From Hyphomicrobiaceae bacterium (GTDB lineage: Bacteria > Pseudomonadota > Alphaproteobacteria > Rhizobiales > Hyphomicrobiaceae): a DNA stretch of 64,000 nucleotides. Below, piece by piece: positions 46,307 to 55,206 of this stretch. Under the pieces are notes generated by a model. That model was not told the origin of the DNA, did not search any database, and worked only from the letters and a program-made list of their open reading frames with translations. The translations under genes were made by a program, and so were the position numbers. The stretch lies in NCBI GenBank assembly GCA_021775735.1, contig JAJFHG010000064.1, positions 29,792-93,791 of the forward strand, read 5' to 3'. Numbering within the stretch: position 1 is the first letter of the stretch; the number at the start of each line of letters is the position of its first letter.

Positions 46307-46885
46307 TTAACCGCGACCCAGAATTTGCACGCTGACCGGTACGACACCTGCAGCGCGCATGCCGATGACGCCAGCGGCGCGCTTCGACAGGTCAATAATG
46401 CGGCCTTTGATGTAAGGGCCACGATCATTGATGCGAACAACAACAGACTTACCATTGCGCTTGTTGGTCACGCGTACGCGTGTGCCAAATGGCAATGTTT
46501 TATGAGCTGCTGTCAGAGCGTTTGGATTGAACCGACCGCCGGATGCAACAGCTTGTGGCTGCCAGTAGTAAGAGGCTTTGCCGTGTAGGCTGCCGCTGCC
46601 GCTGTAACGTTTGCCTGATTTACGCTTCTTCGCGTAACGGCGCTTTGAGGAGTACTTGCGGGATTTTTTAGCTTTGTAAGCCGCTTTCTTCTTGTACTTG
46701 CGGTAGGTTGCTTTGCGCTTTGAGTATTTCTTCTTGTAAACACGCTTGGCAGCTACAGCTTTGCGAGGTGTGCTGCAGACATAAGATGCGCCAATGCAGC
46801 GCCATCCACTTGCAGCCTGGGCTGACGATGTATGCGCCAGTACAAAACCTGCGATTGCCAATGCAAGGCTCATGATAACTCGCAT
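46307..46885 (-). CDS. rlpA: RlpA-family septal ring protein
   Basis: A 192-residue exported protein. Signal peptide about 1-24 ([20 protein letters not shown]). A segment of about 60 residues (residues 45-100) is extremely rich in Lys, Arg and Tyr. The C-terminal double-psi beta-barrel (about 103-190) has [27 protein letters not shown] and [15 protein letters not shown], including the Asp of the RlpA lytic transglycosylase family. No lipobox and no SPOR domain. AAAAGGAGAG precedes the ATG. The gene is followed by a strong terminator. Confidence 0.85.
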   Translation of the reverse strand: MRVIMSLALAIAGFVLAHTSSAQAASGWRCIGASYVCSTPRKAVAAKRVYKKKYSKRKATYRKYKKKAAYKAKKSRKYSSKRRYAKKRKSGKRYSGSGSLHGKASYYWQPQAVASGGRFNPNALTAAHKTLPFGTRVRVTNKRNGKSVVVRINDRGPYIKGRIIDLSKRAAGVIGMRAAGVVPVSVQILGRG

Positions 46886-47373
46886 TTGAACTCTCCTTTT
46901 CTGTGGTAAGAGCCGTCAAGCTGGAGGGTCTTCGCCGGTCGCCATCACTCCTCGCGTCAGCGCGATGAGTGCCCGTTATGATTTGAATTGTTTGGGTTTG
47001 TTTATGGCTAGTCTTACGAAGAAATCGGTTTAGCCTGACACCAGATAATGTTCTCTCACCTACTGTTTCCTGGATCGGGAAACGCCGATCCCCGTTCTGG
47101 TGAGGGGAACCAAACACTCCGATCATGGCAGGTCAACGGCAAATGTTGCGGCGCAACATCGCAACGCATTTTGACCCTTGATTTACAATGGATTTTTTTG
47201 GTGTGGCTCTAAAACCGCGACCGCAGGCCGCAATTCTAAGACTATTCAAACGGTGTTTTTTGAGCACCTTCACGCTTGGGATCGCCACAATTGTGGTGCT
47301 GTTCTAAATGTTCCTGGTTCGTCGGATACCAGTGAAACAAGCATGCCATGATACGAGTCGATAGGAGAGACCA
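46886..47373. other. Divergent intergenic region, rlpA to the small secreted protein
   Basis: About 490 bases with no credible gene. It contains a 7-bp hairpin ATGTTGC / GCAACAT (47143-47159) and several longer imperfect inverted segments around 47050-47110. TTGACC and TACAAT elements near 47171-47189 are too close together to act as one promoter. The region must contain promoters for both flanking genes. Confidence 0.4.
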
Positions 47374-47688
47374 ATGTTGAAAGCGATGATGTTTGTTTTG
47401 ACGGCCGCCGCCTGTGTTTTGACATTCAGCCAGCCAACTCCGCTTGAGGCACGCATTGTCTGTAAAAATGGTGTCCAGAAGAGTTCAGGACAATGGATCG
47501 TCACGCCTTATTGTATGGATGCTCTGCTGGGCACGGTTGCCCGTCAGTATGGCATGCGCGTTTCTAATCGTACCTTGCGCAACAATTCGAACCGCAAGCG
47601 ACATGTCTGCCGACTTGTGGGCCAAGATATTCGGGTTCGTGATATATGCCGTCAGGTGAACCCTTACGGCGGTCGCTTTGGTCCGTGA
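47374..47688 (+). CDS. Small secreted cysteine-containing protein
   Basis: A 104-residue protein with a signal peptide (about 1-26, MFVLTAAACVLTFSQ, ending LEA). The mature part has four Cys (in VCKNG, PYCMD, HVCRL, DICRQ), enough for two disulfides, and is basic at its C-terminal half (RTLRNNSNRKRH). GATAGGAGAGACC precedes the ATG, a strong site. Function unknown; similar short secreted proteins are common in Rhizobiales. Confidence 0.7.
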   Translation: MLKAMMFVLTAAACVLTFSQPTPLEARIVCKNGVQKSSGQWIVTPYCMDALLGTVARQYGMRVSNRTLRNNSNRKRHVCRLVGQDIRVRDICRQVNPYGGRFGP

Positions 47689-47713
47689 TGTGACTGTTTC
47701 TTTTTGAGGTATG

Positions 47714-47756
47714 AAAAACGCCGGGCCCTGCACATCTGCAAAGCCCGGCGTTTCTA
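47714..47756. terminator. Bidirectional terminator between convergent genes
   Basis: AAACGCCGGGC / GCCCGGCGTTT stems (47716-47726 and 47743-47753) form an 11-bp hairpin with flanking A and T runs. It can stop both the small secreted protein gene and the bactofilin gene. Confidence 0.85.
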
Positions 47757-47793
47757 TCCGCAATAGCTCAATTTAAGCAATCGAGGCGATGCA

Positions 47794-48330
47794 TTATGTT
47801 CTGTTCACCGCTGGTTTAGCAGAGCCGTTCTGGTGACTGGCTGGATCCAGATTGGGTTTGAGTTCTTCGTCATTCTTTGGTCGACGGACAGAGCCATCAA
47901 ACACCGCGCCTTCAGCAATTGCCAGTGTTACGTGATGGATATCGCCTTCCACCTGCGCGGTCGGTTGTAATATTACCGATTGAGCCTTGACGGCACCTCG
48001 CAGACCACCGTGGATTTCAACGGTTTCTGCAGTGATAGTTCCAATGACAGAACCTTCCTGTCCAATCATGACTTTTTTGCCGTTAATATCAGCGCGAACA
48101 TCTCCATCGATCTGCAATAGATACTGCGAAATGATGGTGATTTTCTCGCCCAAAATTGTCAGATCGGTACCAATGGTCGAGGCGGTCAATTTTGATGCTG
48201 GCGCAAACGGGTCGCGCTCACCATTGTTTTGACCGGCAGATGGGTCGCGGTCGGTTCCCGCGGGTTGTGAATGTGTTGGTTGAGCGGCAGGTGATGCGCC
48301 GACTTCGGGCGGCTGGCCACGGCTGAACAT
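47794..48330 (-). CDS. Bactofilin (polymer-forming cytoskeletal protein)
   Basis: A 178-residue protein. The central beta-helical bactofilin domain (about 53-155) is built from short repeats with hydrophobic and Gly positions: LTILGEKITIISQYLLQIDGDV, SVIGTITAETVEIHGGLRGAV and TAQVEGDIHHVTLAIAEGA, each cited in part. Polar, disordered tails are rich in Pro/Gln/Asn at both ends, as in the family. Bactofilins polymerise without nucleotides and often anchor cell-wall enzymes. The ATG is 8 bases after GGGGAG. Confidence 0.88.
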   Translation of the reverse strand: MFSRGQPPEVGASPAAQPTHSQPAGTDRDPSAGQNNGERDPFAPASKLTASTIGTDLTILGEKITIISQYLLQIDGDVRADINGKKVMIGQEGSVIGTITAETVEIHGGLRGAVKAQSVILQPTAQVEGDIHHVTLAIAEGAVFDGSVRRPKNDEELKPNLDPASHQNGSAKPAVNRT

Positions 48331-48411
48331 TTGTATACTCCCCTACGCAATAAGCCGATCCTGATCCCACCATAGTACACCGACACAGCTCCGTGCCGGA
48401 AATATGATCAT

Positions 48412-48462
48412 TGAGCTTAAAAAAAAATAGCAGGGTCCCAAATAATTAGGGCCCCGCTGGAT
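48412..48462 (-). terminator. Terminator of the basic secreted protein gene
   Basis: On the minus strand an imperfect stem AGCGGGGCCC / GGGACCCTGCT with a short A/T loop is followed by a long T-run (TATTTTTTTTT). It lies just past the stop at 48495. Confidence 0.8.
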
Positions 48463-48494
48463 GTTTCAGGAACTTTGAGATTGATTGGGCGTCT

Positions 48495-48896
48495 CTACCA
48501 GTAGCGCGCTCCATAGGACCGGCGGCCATAGCTCGGAACCCACAAATTCACAAATGGGGCTCTGACGTGGACGCCGCGGCCAACATAAACGCTTGCAAAT
48601 GGCGCATCGACAATCACCCGACGGCCCGTTTCAACGCGTGTGAAGGGTGCGCGCACTACGCGGCGGCGATTATGGCGATGCCGGCGATAGTAACGGCGTT
48701 TGCCGCGGGCATGGCGGTGATATCGGCGCTTTTTGCGATAGTGGACTTTGTGGCTGATGCCGGCAGCATCGGTTGCTGATTTTGTCGCTCCAAGGCCTGC
48801 GAAAGGTCCGGCCATTGCAATTGTGCTTGTGGAGGCAAAAAAGACAGCAGCTAACGCCGTTGCAAGGCTTAAACTCAACATGCGGATCATCGTCAT
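48495..48896 (-). CDS. Small basic secreted protein, His/Arg/Tyr-rich
   Basis: A 133-residue protein. Signal peptide about 1-28 (MLSLSLATALAAVFFASTS, ending AMA). Residues 50-77 are almost all His, Arg, Lys and Tyr (HYRKKRRYHRHARGKRR in the first part). The last 55 residues have three copies of an APF-x-x-V-type strand: RAPFTRVETGRRVIV, DAPFASVYVGRGVHV and RAPFVNLWV. Such APFxxV repeats occur in small Rhizobiales envelope proteins of unknown function. GGAGA ahead of the ATG at 48896 decides this start; an in-frame ATG at 48974 is less likely. Confidence 0.7.
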   Translation of the reverse strand: MTMIRMLSLSLATALAAVFFASTSTIAMAGPFAGLGATKSATDAAGISHKVHYRKKRRYHRHARGKRRYYRRHRHNRRRVVRAPFTRVETGRRVIVDAPFASVYVGRGVHVRAPFVNLWVPSYGRRSYGARYW

Positions 48897-49148
48897 AGAA
48901 CTGTTCTCCAACGTGAATTTTGGCAAAGTGATTTCTGTGGCCGGGACATTGGCTCCTCGGTATGCCTTTATCAAGTAGACAACCTGTGCTCATTCATCCA
49001 CTGTTCCCGCCTTGTTCCCGTCCGTGTGGTCGCAGGTATGAAGACGTGGCGGTGCCAGCTGTCTTAATAACTAGGACAACTTACATGGGCGCGCGCCACT
49101 TGCATGTTGTTTGGGGCATATGGGCGATGATTGCGGGGAGGGGACGTG

Positions 49149-49430
49149 ATGGCGCACGGGTTTTGGAGGATCGTACGGTTGGCGTGTTATGGCGCACTGC
49201 TGCTGGCGGTCGTTTGTATTGCCGCGCTTAAATTACCGTTGCTGTTGGATGTCTGCCGAGACGGCGGTGTGGGTGAGCTTGTGTGCGATATGCCTATTTA
49301 TAAAACCATTTTTGAGACCGGTTTTTCAATCGCGATGTTTGGTGCCTTCACTGGACTGCCAGCTGGTCTCGCCGCTGGCGGCCTTGGGTTTTTGTTGCGA
49401 GATATGACAGCTTGGTTCCGCGCGGGCTGA
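49149..49430 (+). CDS. Small two-helix membrane protein
   Basis: A 93-residue protein with two hydrophobic segments, about 10-32 (LACYGALLLAVVCIAALKLPLLL, cited by position) and 58-80 (GFSIAMFGAFTGLPAGLAAG). GAGGGGACGTG lies ahead of the ATG. No known domain. The FkbM-type gene follows. Confidence 0.55.
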   Translation: MAHGFWRIVRLACYGALLLAVVCIAALKLPLLLDVCRDGGVGELVCDMPIYKTIFETGFSIAMFGAFTGLPAGLAAGGLGFLLRDMTAWFRAG

Positions 49431-49503
49431 TGATTTGGTTCGAATTGAAGTCTGGCGGCTAAATAGACTCGCATCACAAAACCAAGGGCGAGGGGGCTTT
49501 GGT

Positions 49504-50187
49504 TTGGGCACATTGAAACACATCAAGCAGATTGCCAAACAGGCAGTTCAGCAAAAAGCTGTCTGGGCGCATCTCGGACAACATGGCGGTGGTTATACTT
49601 TTCAAGGCCGCCCCATACGCTTGCCACGTGGCACTGAGCTTAGCCTGCGCTATGCTATTGTCAGCGATGGCTACGAGTCATCCAAGCGCGAGTTGATCAA
49701 ACAATATATGCAATCAAATTTGCCCGTGATTGAACTTGGCGGCGGTTTAGGATTGGTCAGCGGATTTATTTCGGAGCAGCTTGATATCGAAGTCAACCAC
49801 GTGATTGTTGAGGCCGACCCAGCGTTTATGGACTCGTGCCGTGTCAACGCAATAACGGAGCGCCGGGCAAGCAAGACCCATGTGGTGCAAAAAGCAGTCG
49901 CTTACGACACATCTGGTGCGGCGGCCTGCAAGCTTGCAGACCTACGACTTCAGATTGACGATAACGAGGGTTATACGTTGGTTTGCGATATTCAGGGTGC
50001 TGAATTCGATATGATTGAACAGGACAAAGAAGCGCTGGAAACTTGCAAGCTAGCGCTTATTGAGGTGCATCCGGATGCCTTTGAAAGCCATGGCCGCAGT
50101 CTTTCTGAATTCTTAGCGTTGGTTCGTGAGGCTGGCTTTCAACAAGTCGACCATGTTGAAAATATTTACGCTTTTGCACGCCCATGA
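49504..50187 (+). CDS. FkbM-family methyltransferase
   Basis: A 227-residue SAM-dependent methyltransferase of the FkbM type. SAM motif I is VIELGGGLGLVSGF (near residue 78), followed by the acidic end of strand 2 VIVEADPAF; the core continues to LVCDIQGAEFDMIEQD and LALIEVHPDAF. The family methylates sugars or other hydroxyl groups of surface glycans. The start is inferred: a TTG at 49504 has AGGGGG seven bases ahead; a TTG at 49435 is also in frame. Followed by a second FkbM-type gene and a sulfotransferase. Confidence 0.75.
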   Translation: MGTLKHIKQIAKQAVQQKAVWAHLGQHGGGYTFQGRPIRLPRGTELSLRYAIVSDGYESSKRELIKQYMQSNLPVIELGGGLGLVSGFISEQLDIEVNHVIVEADPAFMDSCRVNAITERRASKTHVVQKAVAYDTSGAAACKLADLRLQIDDNEGYTLVCDIQGAEFDMIEQDKEALETCKLALIEVHPDAFESHGRSLSEFLALVREAGFQQVDHVENIYAFARP

Positions 50188-50361
50188 TGGGGCTTAAGAA
50201 AAGAAATCCCGCTCCTATTTCGCAACACATGCAGCCTCGGTGCGGGGCGGCATCGTTAGAGCTGTTTTATTGATATCGCGATGTCGCGCTAACATTGTCA
50301 TGAGTGTTAAATCAAGCTACATCAACGATCCCTGTGAAAACATGTGTGTCCCTGGTCATTG

Positions 50362-51165
50362 ATGTCGTATTTCCAACCTGTCTCAGCCGTCACGCCGCCG
50401 TTTCAGGCTTCATCGCGTCCACACCTCTACTACTCGTTGGCAAAAAGGCTGTGCAAGCTGCGCCGCAGGCCCGTCGATATTTCGCGGCTTGGAGCACACT
50501 GGCGGCTCTATCCGCGCGATTGGATCGACAATCGCTTGATTGTTGGTCGTCCATTTGAATTTGATCAGCTCAATTTTGTGTTCAAACGGCTTCAGAAGCA
50601 CAATGTTGATTTATTTGTAGATTGCGGGGCCAATATTGGCCTTTATTCCGTTCTTCTTGGCGTCCACGCAAAGTCCATTCAAGAAATTATTGCATTTGAA
50701 CCCGTGCCCTCGACGTTCGAGCGGCTAACGCATCATATCAAAATCAATGGTCTTGAGGAAAAGGTAACGTGTAAACGTTTGGCGTTGGGTGATCGTTCCG
50801 ATGTTGCAGAAATTCAGTTCACACCACACTCAAGTGGCGTTGCAACTCTGAGTGAGCGCGTCATCACACGTGGCAACAGAAATTTTACAGAAACACTGGA
50901 AATCTCCATAGAGCCGTTTGACAAGCTCAATACGAGTACGGGGCGCAATGTTTTCATCAAGATTGATGTGGAAGGTTATACGCTTTCCGTTCTCAATGGC
51001 ATGACGCAGTTTTTAAGTAACAATACGTGTTTGCTTCAAGTCGAGACGGCCGAAGATGCAGAGGAAATTTTAAGGACACTTGCTCCGCTCGGGTATAAAT
51101 TGATCCACGCGATCAACGAAGACCATTATTTCAGCAACAGCACAAAAGAGACCGTCATCAAATGA
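50362..51165 (+). CDS. FkbM-family methyltransferase (second)
   Basis: A 267-residue methyltransferase. SAM motif I is VDLFVDCGANIGLYSVLLG, followed by IIAFEPVPSTFERL, the acidic loop ALGDRSDVAE, and IKIDVEGYTLSVLNGM, all diagnostic FkbM blocks. The ATG at 50362 is chosen; a GTG at 50344 is in frame. It lies about 175 bases after the first FkbM gene and 20 bases ahead of the sulfotransferase gene, so the pair is probably one unit. Confidence 0.82.
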   Translation: MSYFQPVSAVTPPFQASSRPHLYYSLAKRLCKLRRRPVDISRLGAHWRLYPRDWIDNRLIVGRPFEFDQLNFVFKRLQKHNVDLFVDCGANIGLYSVLLGVHAKSIQEIIAFEPVPSTFERLTHHIKINGLEEKVTCKRLALGDRSDVAEIQFTPHSSGVATLSERVITRGNRNFTETLEISIEPFDKLNTSTGRNVFIKIDVEGYTLSVLNGMTQFLSNNTCLLQVETAEDAEEILRTLAPLGYKLIHAINEDHYFSNSTKETVIK

Positions 51166-51184
51166 GAGCGAGCGTGGGCCAGAC

Positions 51185-51949
51185 ATGTTGAGGTGGGTGC
51201 TGAACGAAATTTTGGGCGGGCAAAACACGCGCAGGGTAGTGTTTATCCATATTCCAAAGTGCGCTGGTAGCTCAATCAATTGGCATTTCAAAAAGAACTT
51301 TGGAAGCGCGCGCAGTGGCCGCACGCAGATGCTCAATGCCATCCGCGTGTTGCGCACTGGCGAGCGCCCGTCAGAGGATGCGCTCCGCTCTGCTAAATTT
51401 GTTGCCGGACATTGTGGATGGGATGATGTCAGCAAACTCTCGGACTCACATTTTTGCTTTACCGTTTTGCGTGACCCTGTCGAACGTACGTTGTCGTTCT
51501 ATGATTTTTGCCGTAATCATGTTTCAGAAAAAAGTGCACCCTTCTTTCCAATTCAGGCGGCTCAAAACTTATCTTTTGAGGACTTTTGTACCTCTGATGA
51601 TCCGTCAATCCGTATGTTCGTTGACAACGTTCAAGCGCGGACTTTGGCGAGTAACTATACGCGGCTTTATGATGACCAACCGAAAGATTGGGAGACCTTA
51701 GCCGAGCACCACTTGCGCGCCTTAGATTTTGTGACGGTCAGTGAGAAATTGGATGCGCACTTGCCCATCCTGTGCGCGCGCATTGGACTGCGTGCACCAA
51801 GGCGTACGGTGCGGCGCAATGTGCGCATCCAAAAAGAAAAACGTGACTTACCAAGTCCTGAAGTCGCTGCAGAAATGATGGGTGAGCGTATGGCAGCCGA
51901 TCAACGCCTCTATAACATTGCTGTGGACCTTGCCGAGCAGGTTGAGTAG
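51185..51949 (+). CDS. Sulfotransferase family protein
   Basis: A 254-residue PAPS-dependent sulfotransferase of the type found in glycan sulfation. The 5'-phosphosulfate loop is VFIHIPKCAGSSINWHF (near 20-36) and the 3'-phosphate motif is FTVLRDPVERTLSFYDF (near 96-112). It transfers sulfate from PAPS to a hydroxyl group, probably a glycan or lipid headgroup. It lies directly after the second FkbM gene, suggesting a shared surface-glycan modification pathway. No PAPS synthesis genes are in view. Confidence 0.8.
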   Translation: MLRWVLNEILGGQNTRRVVFIHIPKCAGSSINWHFKKNFGSARSGRTQMLNAIRVLRTGERPSEDALRSAKFVAGHCGWDDVSKLSDSHFCFTVLRDPVERTLSFYDFCRNHVSEKSAPFFPIQAAQNLSFEDFCTSDDPSIRMFVDNVQARTLASNYTRLYDDQPKDWETLAEHHLRALDFVTVSEKLDAHLPILCARIGLRAPRRTVRRNVRIQKEKRDLPSPEVAAEMMGERMAADQRLYNIAVDLAEQVE

Positions 51950-52043
51950 GCTGCGCATAGACGGACAATCATCTCAAAAAGCTTCGGTCACGAGCCCTCT
52001 ATCGTGCTTGTGTCGTCCAGCCTCACATAAACCTTATCGACCA

Positions 52044-52415
52044 TCAAAAGACCTTCAGATGATAGGTACCTTTTGTGAAGCTATTGCCGTTGGCAGCCTT
52101 GTGATGAAACGAGCCTGTCATAGTTGTGCCGTTTACCTTCAAATTGATGTCGGTCAGCACTTTGCCATCGCCATATTGGGCCTTAAAGTCAGAGCTTCCG
52201 TTCTTATACATCGGGATCCAACCTGTATCGCCAAATCCTCCGGTCATGCGAACGGACATGGTGCCCCCGCAATCTCGGCCCTTGATCTTATTGGCCAAAC
52301 TATCGCCGGAGACTTTTTTCCATTTTGAGATGACGCAGGCGCTGGCTGGTGCCGTTAACGCAGCGATGCTAATTGCACCTGCGAGTGCGGACATCATGAG
52401 GTTGAACTTATTCAT
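52044..52415 (-). CDS. Small secreted protein, unknown function
   Basis: A 123-residue protein with a signal peptide (about 1-26, LMMSALAGAISIAALTAPASA then CVIS). The mature part has two Cys and alternating short strands (TDINLKVNGTTMTGSFHHK). AGAGGACAGC precedes the ATG. No known domain recognised; the mature part looks like a small beta-rich fold. Confidence 0.65.
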   Translation of the reverse strand: MNKFNLMMSALAGAISIAALTAPASACVISKWKKVSGDSLANKIKGRDCGGTMSVRMTGGFGDTGWIPMYKNGSSDFKAQYGDGKVLTDINLKVNGTTMTGSFHHKAANGNSFTKGTYHLKVF

Positions 52416-52641
52416 TTTGCTGTCCTCTAATAGAAAGCCTGGGGTGAGAGGTTATGCGGCATTGTATGACTGTCGCGTAAAAATGGGTTCAAGTTATGCG
52501 CGAACACACCTTTTAGACGCGCAGCGCTATACTTAGGTTCACTGAGTAATTCACCGTGGCATGGCGAACTGCCACGCTGCCAATGCCGGAGCAAACCGCG
52601 GGCCTTCTCTGCGGTGATATCGTCGAAAAATGATGCCTGGA

Positions 52642-55206
52642 TCAGAACCGATCTAGGACTTTCCCGCCCTCGCTCTCAATCTGGAATGTGCGCCCTGCTT
52701 GGCGAAGCGTCAGTTGGGTGACACCTCGCCCGCGACTGCGACGTGAGCTGCCGCGAACATCAAAGGTATATTCGAAAGACACATCGTAAAGGCCCGGTTG
52801 ATCTCCCGGATCAACACGAAACGTGTTGCGGTCAATCTCATAGGTTCTGTAGGGCCAACGGTTATAGTAGTTCTGCTTATCGCGGATGACGTCCGAGATC
52901 GGCACATTGCGTTTGCCAAAGTGATCAACTCTAGAGGCATAGAGATCGCGCATCGCTGTCGAGGACAAGTCGTAGGACACGAAGTATCGGTCATTTACAA
53001 ACTCGAACAGCCGGTCGCGATCAAAATAGGGATCTGCTTGATACTCCGTTGGCTCAGGATCGAGGTCCGCGTAGTCATCTTCGTATTTGGCTTTGTCGCG
53101 CCGGAGCATTGGAGTGATGCGCCGAATGCTGACGCGCCTGTTCTTACGCTCCGCTCGATAGGTTCTCACCTTCAGGAATTGTTCGCCGTACCCCTGCGTG
53201 GTGAGGTTCTCTGGCGGAACATCAAACTCTTCGCTTAATATGATTGCAACGCTTTCCGCACGTCGGTCCGATAGGCTCAGATTATCATCATCTGACCCAA
53301 TGGCGTCCGTATGGCCTTCGATGAGAAAAACTTCATCAGGACGGTCTTTCAAGATTCGCTTGAGTGCCCGTGCGATACTCGACAGTTTATCAAACTGATA
53401 CTCATCGATATGCCAAGACCCGGTATCGAAATTGATCGTATTGATATCGACACGCCGCATGCGCGCCCGCAATGCATGATTATAGCGAACCTCATCCAAG
53501 GTATAGGCTGCATCGACGTCCTCAATCGGCGGCGCATCCAGCGCATAATATATGTCGTCATAGTGCGAGTAGCGCGCATCGACGATATATTTTGCCAGCG
53601 GAATTGTGATCACAGGCGCCGCTAACTCAAGAAGGAATGGGAATCCAGATCTGCGGCGATACTTGCGGTGACGGTGCCTTTGAACAGGACGGTTATCGAA
53701 TAACACGACCTTACGTCCACGTGGGCCGCGCCGCACGCGCCGAACCAGATTTCCGTTCCGGTCAAAGACTGAAACGATTTTGGTACCATTGCGCCGTGTG
53801 ACTGTGGATACACGCCCACCGTCACGTCGCAGAGCACTTCTTGCACTGCGCGCACGGCGTCGTATTCGGTTGCTGTCCTGGCTGCGAATGATCGACCGGC
53901 GACCACGTCGCACAATTGAGCGACCATCAGGTTCTTGCAAAATCGTTCCGCCGTTGACGGCACGTTTGCGCCGGCGTTGTGCGCGAATGCGATCTAACCT
54001 TTGATCCTGCGCTCGGCGTATAGGCTGCGTCGATTGCCGCTGCCGGTCCCGTCTGCGCTGAGCGCGATTGCGCTGCGTGACATCGCGGTTGCGAATACGC
54101 CGGTCCTGATCTGTTGCGCGCGGTGCTTGCGTAGGCGCGGCGTCGCGGACCGTATTCGAACGAACGGCTGGGTTCGTCTGCCGTTGCCGCGCCGCGCGGC
54201 GTTTTGCTTGCTGCGCCGCCTTGCGCTCTTCGGCTGCTTGCTGTCTAGCGGCGCGCTCTTCTTCTGCGGCGGCTCTGCGCGCTGCAGCTTTCTCTTGTTT
54301 CGCATCGCGTTTCGCGTCTTGCGCAGCTTTGCGTTTTGCTTTCTGTTCCGCGTTGCGCTCTGCGGCTGCTTGCTGCCTGGCGGCGCGTTTTGCTTCTGCC
54401 GCGGCTCTGCGTGCTGCAGCTTTCTCTTGTTTCGCAGCGCGTGCCGCGTCCTGCGCAGCTTTGCGTTTTGCTTTCTGTTCCGCGTTACGCTCTGCGGCTG
54501 CTTGCTGTCTGGCTGCGCGCTCTTCTTCTGCGGCGGCTCTGCGTGTTGCAGCTTTCTCTTGTTTCACAGCGCGTGCCGCGTCCTGCGCAGCTTTGCGTTT
54601 TGCTTTCTGTGCCGCGTTGCGCTCTTCGGTTGCTTGCTGTCTGGCTGCGCGTTTTGCTTCTGCTGCGGCTCTGCGTGCTGCAGCTTTCTCTTGTTTCGCA
54701 GCGCGTGCCGCGTCCTGCGCAGCTTTGCGTTTTGCTTTCTGTGCCGCGTTACGCTCTTCGGCTGCTTGCTGTCTGGCTGCGCGTTTTGCTTCTTCGGCGG
54801 CTTTGCGCGCTGCATCTCTCTCTTGCTTTGCAGCGCGCGCTTCATCCTGAGCAGCTCTGCGTTTCTCTTGTTGAGCCGCCTTGCGCTCTGCGGCTGCTTT
54901 TTGCTTTGCCGCACGCTGTGCGTTGGCGGCGGCTTTCTTTTCTTGAGCTGCAGCCTTCTGAGCGGCTTTTGCCGCTTTACGTTGGGCCTTCTGTGCTGCG
55001 CGCTGCTCTGCGGCTGCCTTTTGTTTGGCCGCACGTTTTGCTGCCCGCGCGCTGTCAACGGCAGGGGCGTTCGCGCCAGCATGTGCTGCAGAAATGACCA
55101 AAGAGGGTCCAGCCATGTTGGGATAGCCAAACGTTGCACACCAGGCCACGGCAACCAAAGAAAGGACGCGGCGCCTATGGCCTGTGGTCTGGATCAATTT
55201 AGACAT
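52642..55206 (-). CDS. Large OmpA-family protein with Ala/Lys/Arg repeat stalk
   Basis: An 854-residue protein. A signal-like N-terminus (about 10-44, ending VISAAHAGA) is followed by roughly 300 residues (50-355) of Ala, Lys, Arg, Glu and Gln, including several copies of a 44-residue unit (AKRAARQQAAEERNAAQKAK and so on), most likely a long helix. An Arg-rich segment (355-530) follows. The OmpA-like domain (about 588-703) has LIEGHTDAIGSDDDN and LSDRRAESVAIIL and should bind peptidoglycan. The last 150 residues are a separate Tyr/Asp-rich region. Long OmpA proteins of this style occur in Rhizobiales; function unknown. Confidence 0.75.
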   Translation of the reverse strand: MSKLIQTTGHRRRVLSLVAVAWCATFGYPNMAGPSLVISAAHAGANAPAVDSARAAKRAAKQKAAAEQRAAQKAQRKAAKAAQKAAAQEKKAAANAQRAAKQKAAAERKAAQQEKRRAAQDEARAAKQERDAARKAAEEAKRAARQQAAEERNAAQKAKRKAAQDAARAAKQEKAAARRAAAEAKRAARQQATEERNAAQKAKRKAAQDAARAVKQEKAATRRAAAEEERAARQQAAAERNAEQKAKRKAAQDAARAAKQEKAAARRAAAEAKRAARQQAAAERNAEQKAKRKAAQDAKRDAKQEKAAARRAAAEEERAARQQAAEERKAAQQAKRRAARQRQTNPAVRSNTVRDAAPTQAPRATDQDRRIRNRDVTQRNRAQRRRDRQRQSTQPIRRAQDQRLDRIRAQRRRKRAVNGGTILQEPDGRSIVRRGRRSIIRSQDSNRIRRRARSARSALRRDGGRVSTVTRRNGTKIVSVFDRNGNLVRRVRRGPRGRKVVLFDNRPVQRHRHRKYRRRSGFPFLLELAAPVITIPLAKYIVDARYSHYDDIYYALDAPPIEDVDAAYTLDEVRYNHALRARMRRVDINTINFDTGSWHIDEYQFDKLSSIARALKRILKDRPDEVFLIEGHTDAIGSDDDNLSLSDRRAESVAIILSEEFDVPPENLTTQGYGEQFLKVRTYRAERKNRRVSIRRITPMLRRDKAKYEDDYADLDPEPTEYQADPYFDRDRLFEFVNDRYFVSYDLSSTAMRDLYASRVDHFGKRNVPISDVIRDKQNYYNRWPYRTYEIDRNTFRVDPGDQPGLYDVSFEYTFDVRGSSRRSRGRGVTQLTLRQAGRTFQIESEGGKVLDRF
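54203..54875 (-). repeat. 132-bp tandem repeats within the OmpA-family gene
   Basis: The bases encoding the Ala/Lys/Arg stalk repeat with a 132-bp period: the string GCAGCTTTGCGTTTTGCTTT starts at 54323, 54455, 54587 and 54719. About four and a half units are visible, differing by scattered substitutions that mainly keep Ala/Arg/Lys/Glu. The plus strand therefore shows long Cys/Leu- and Ala/Cys-rich spurious frames. Confidence 0.85.
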
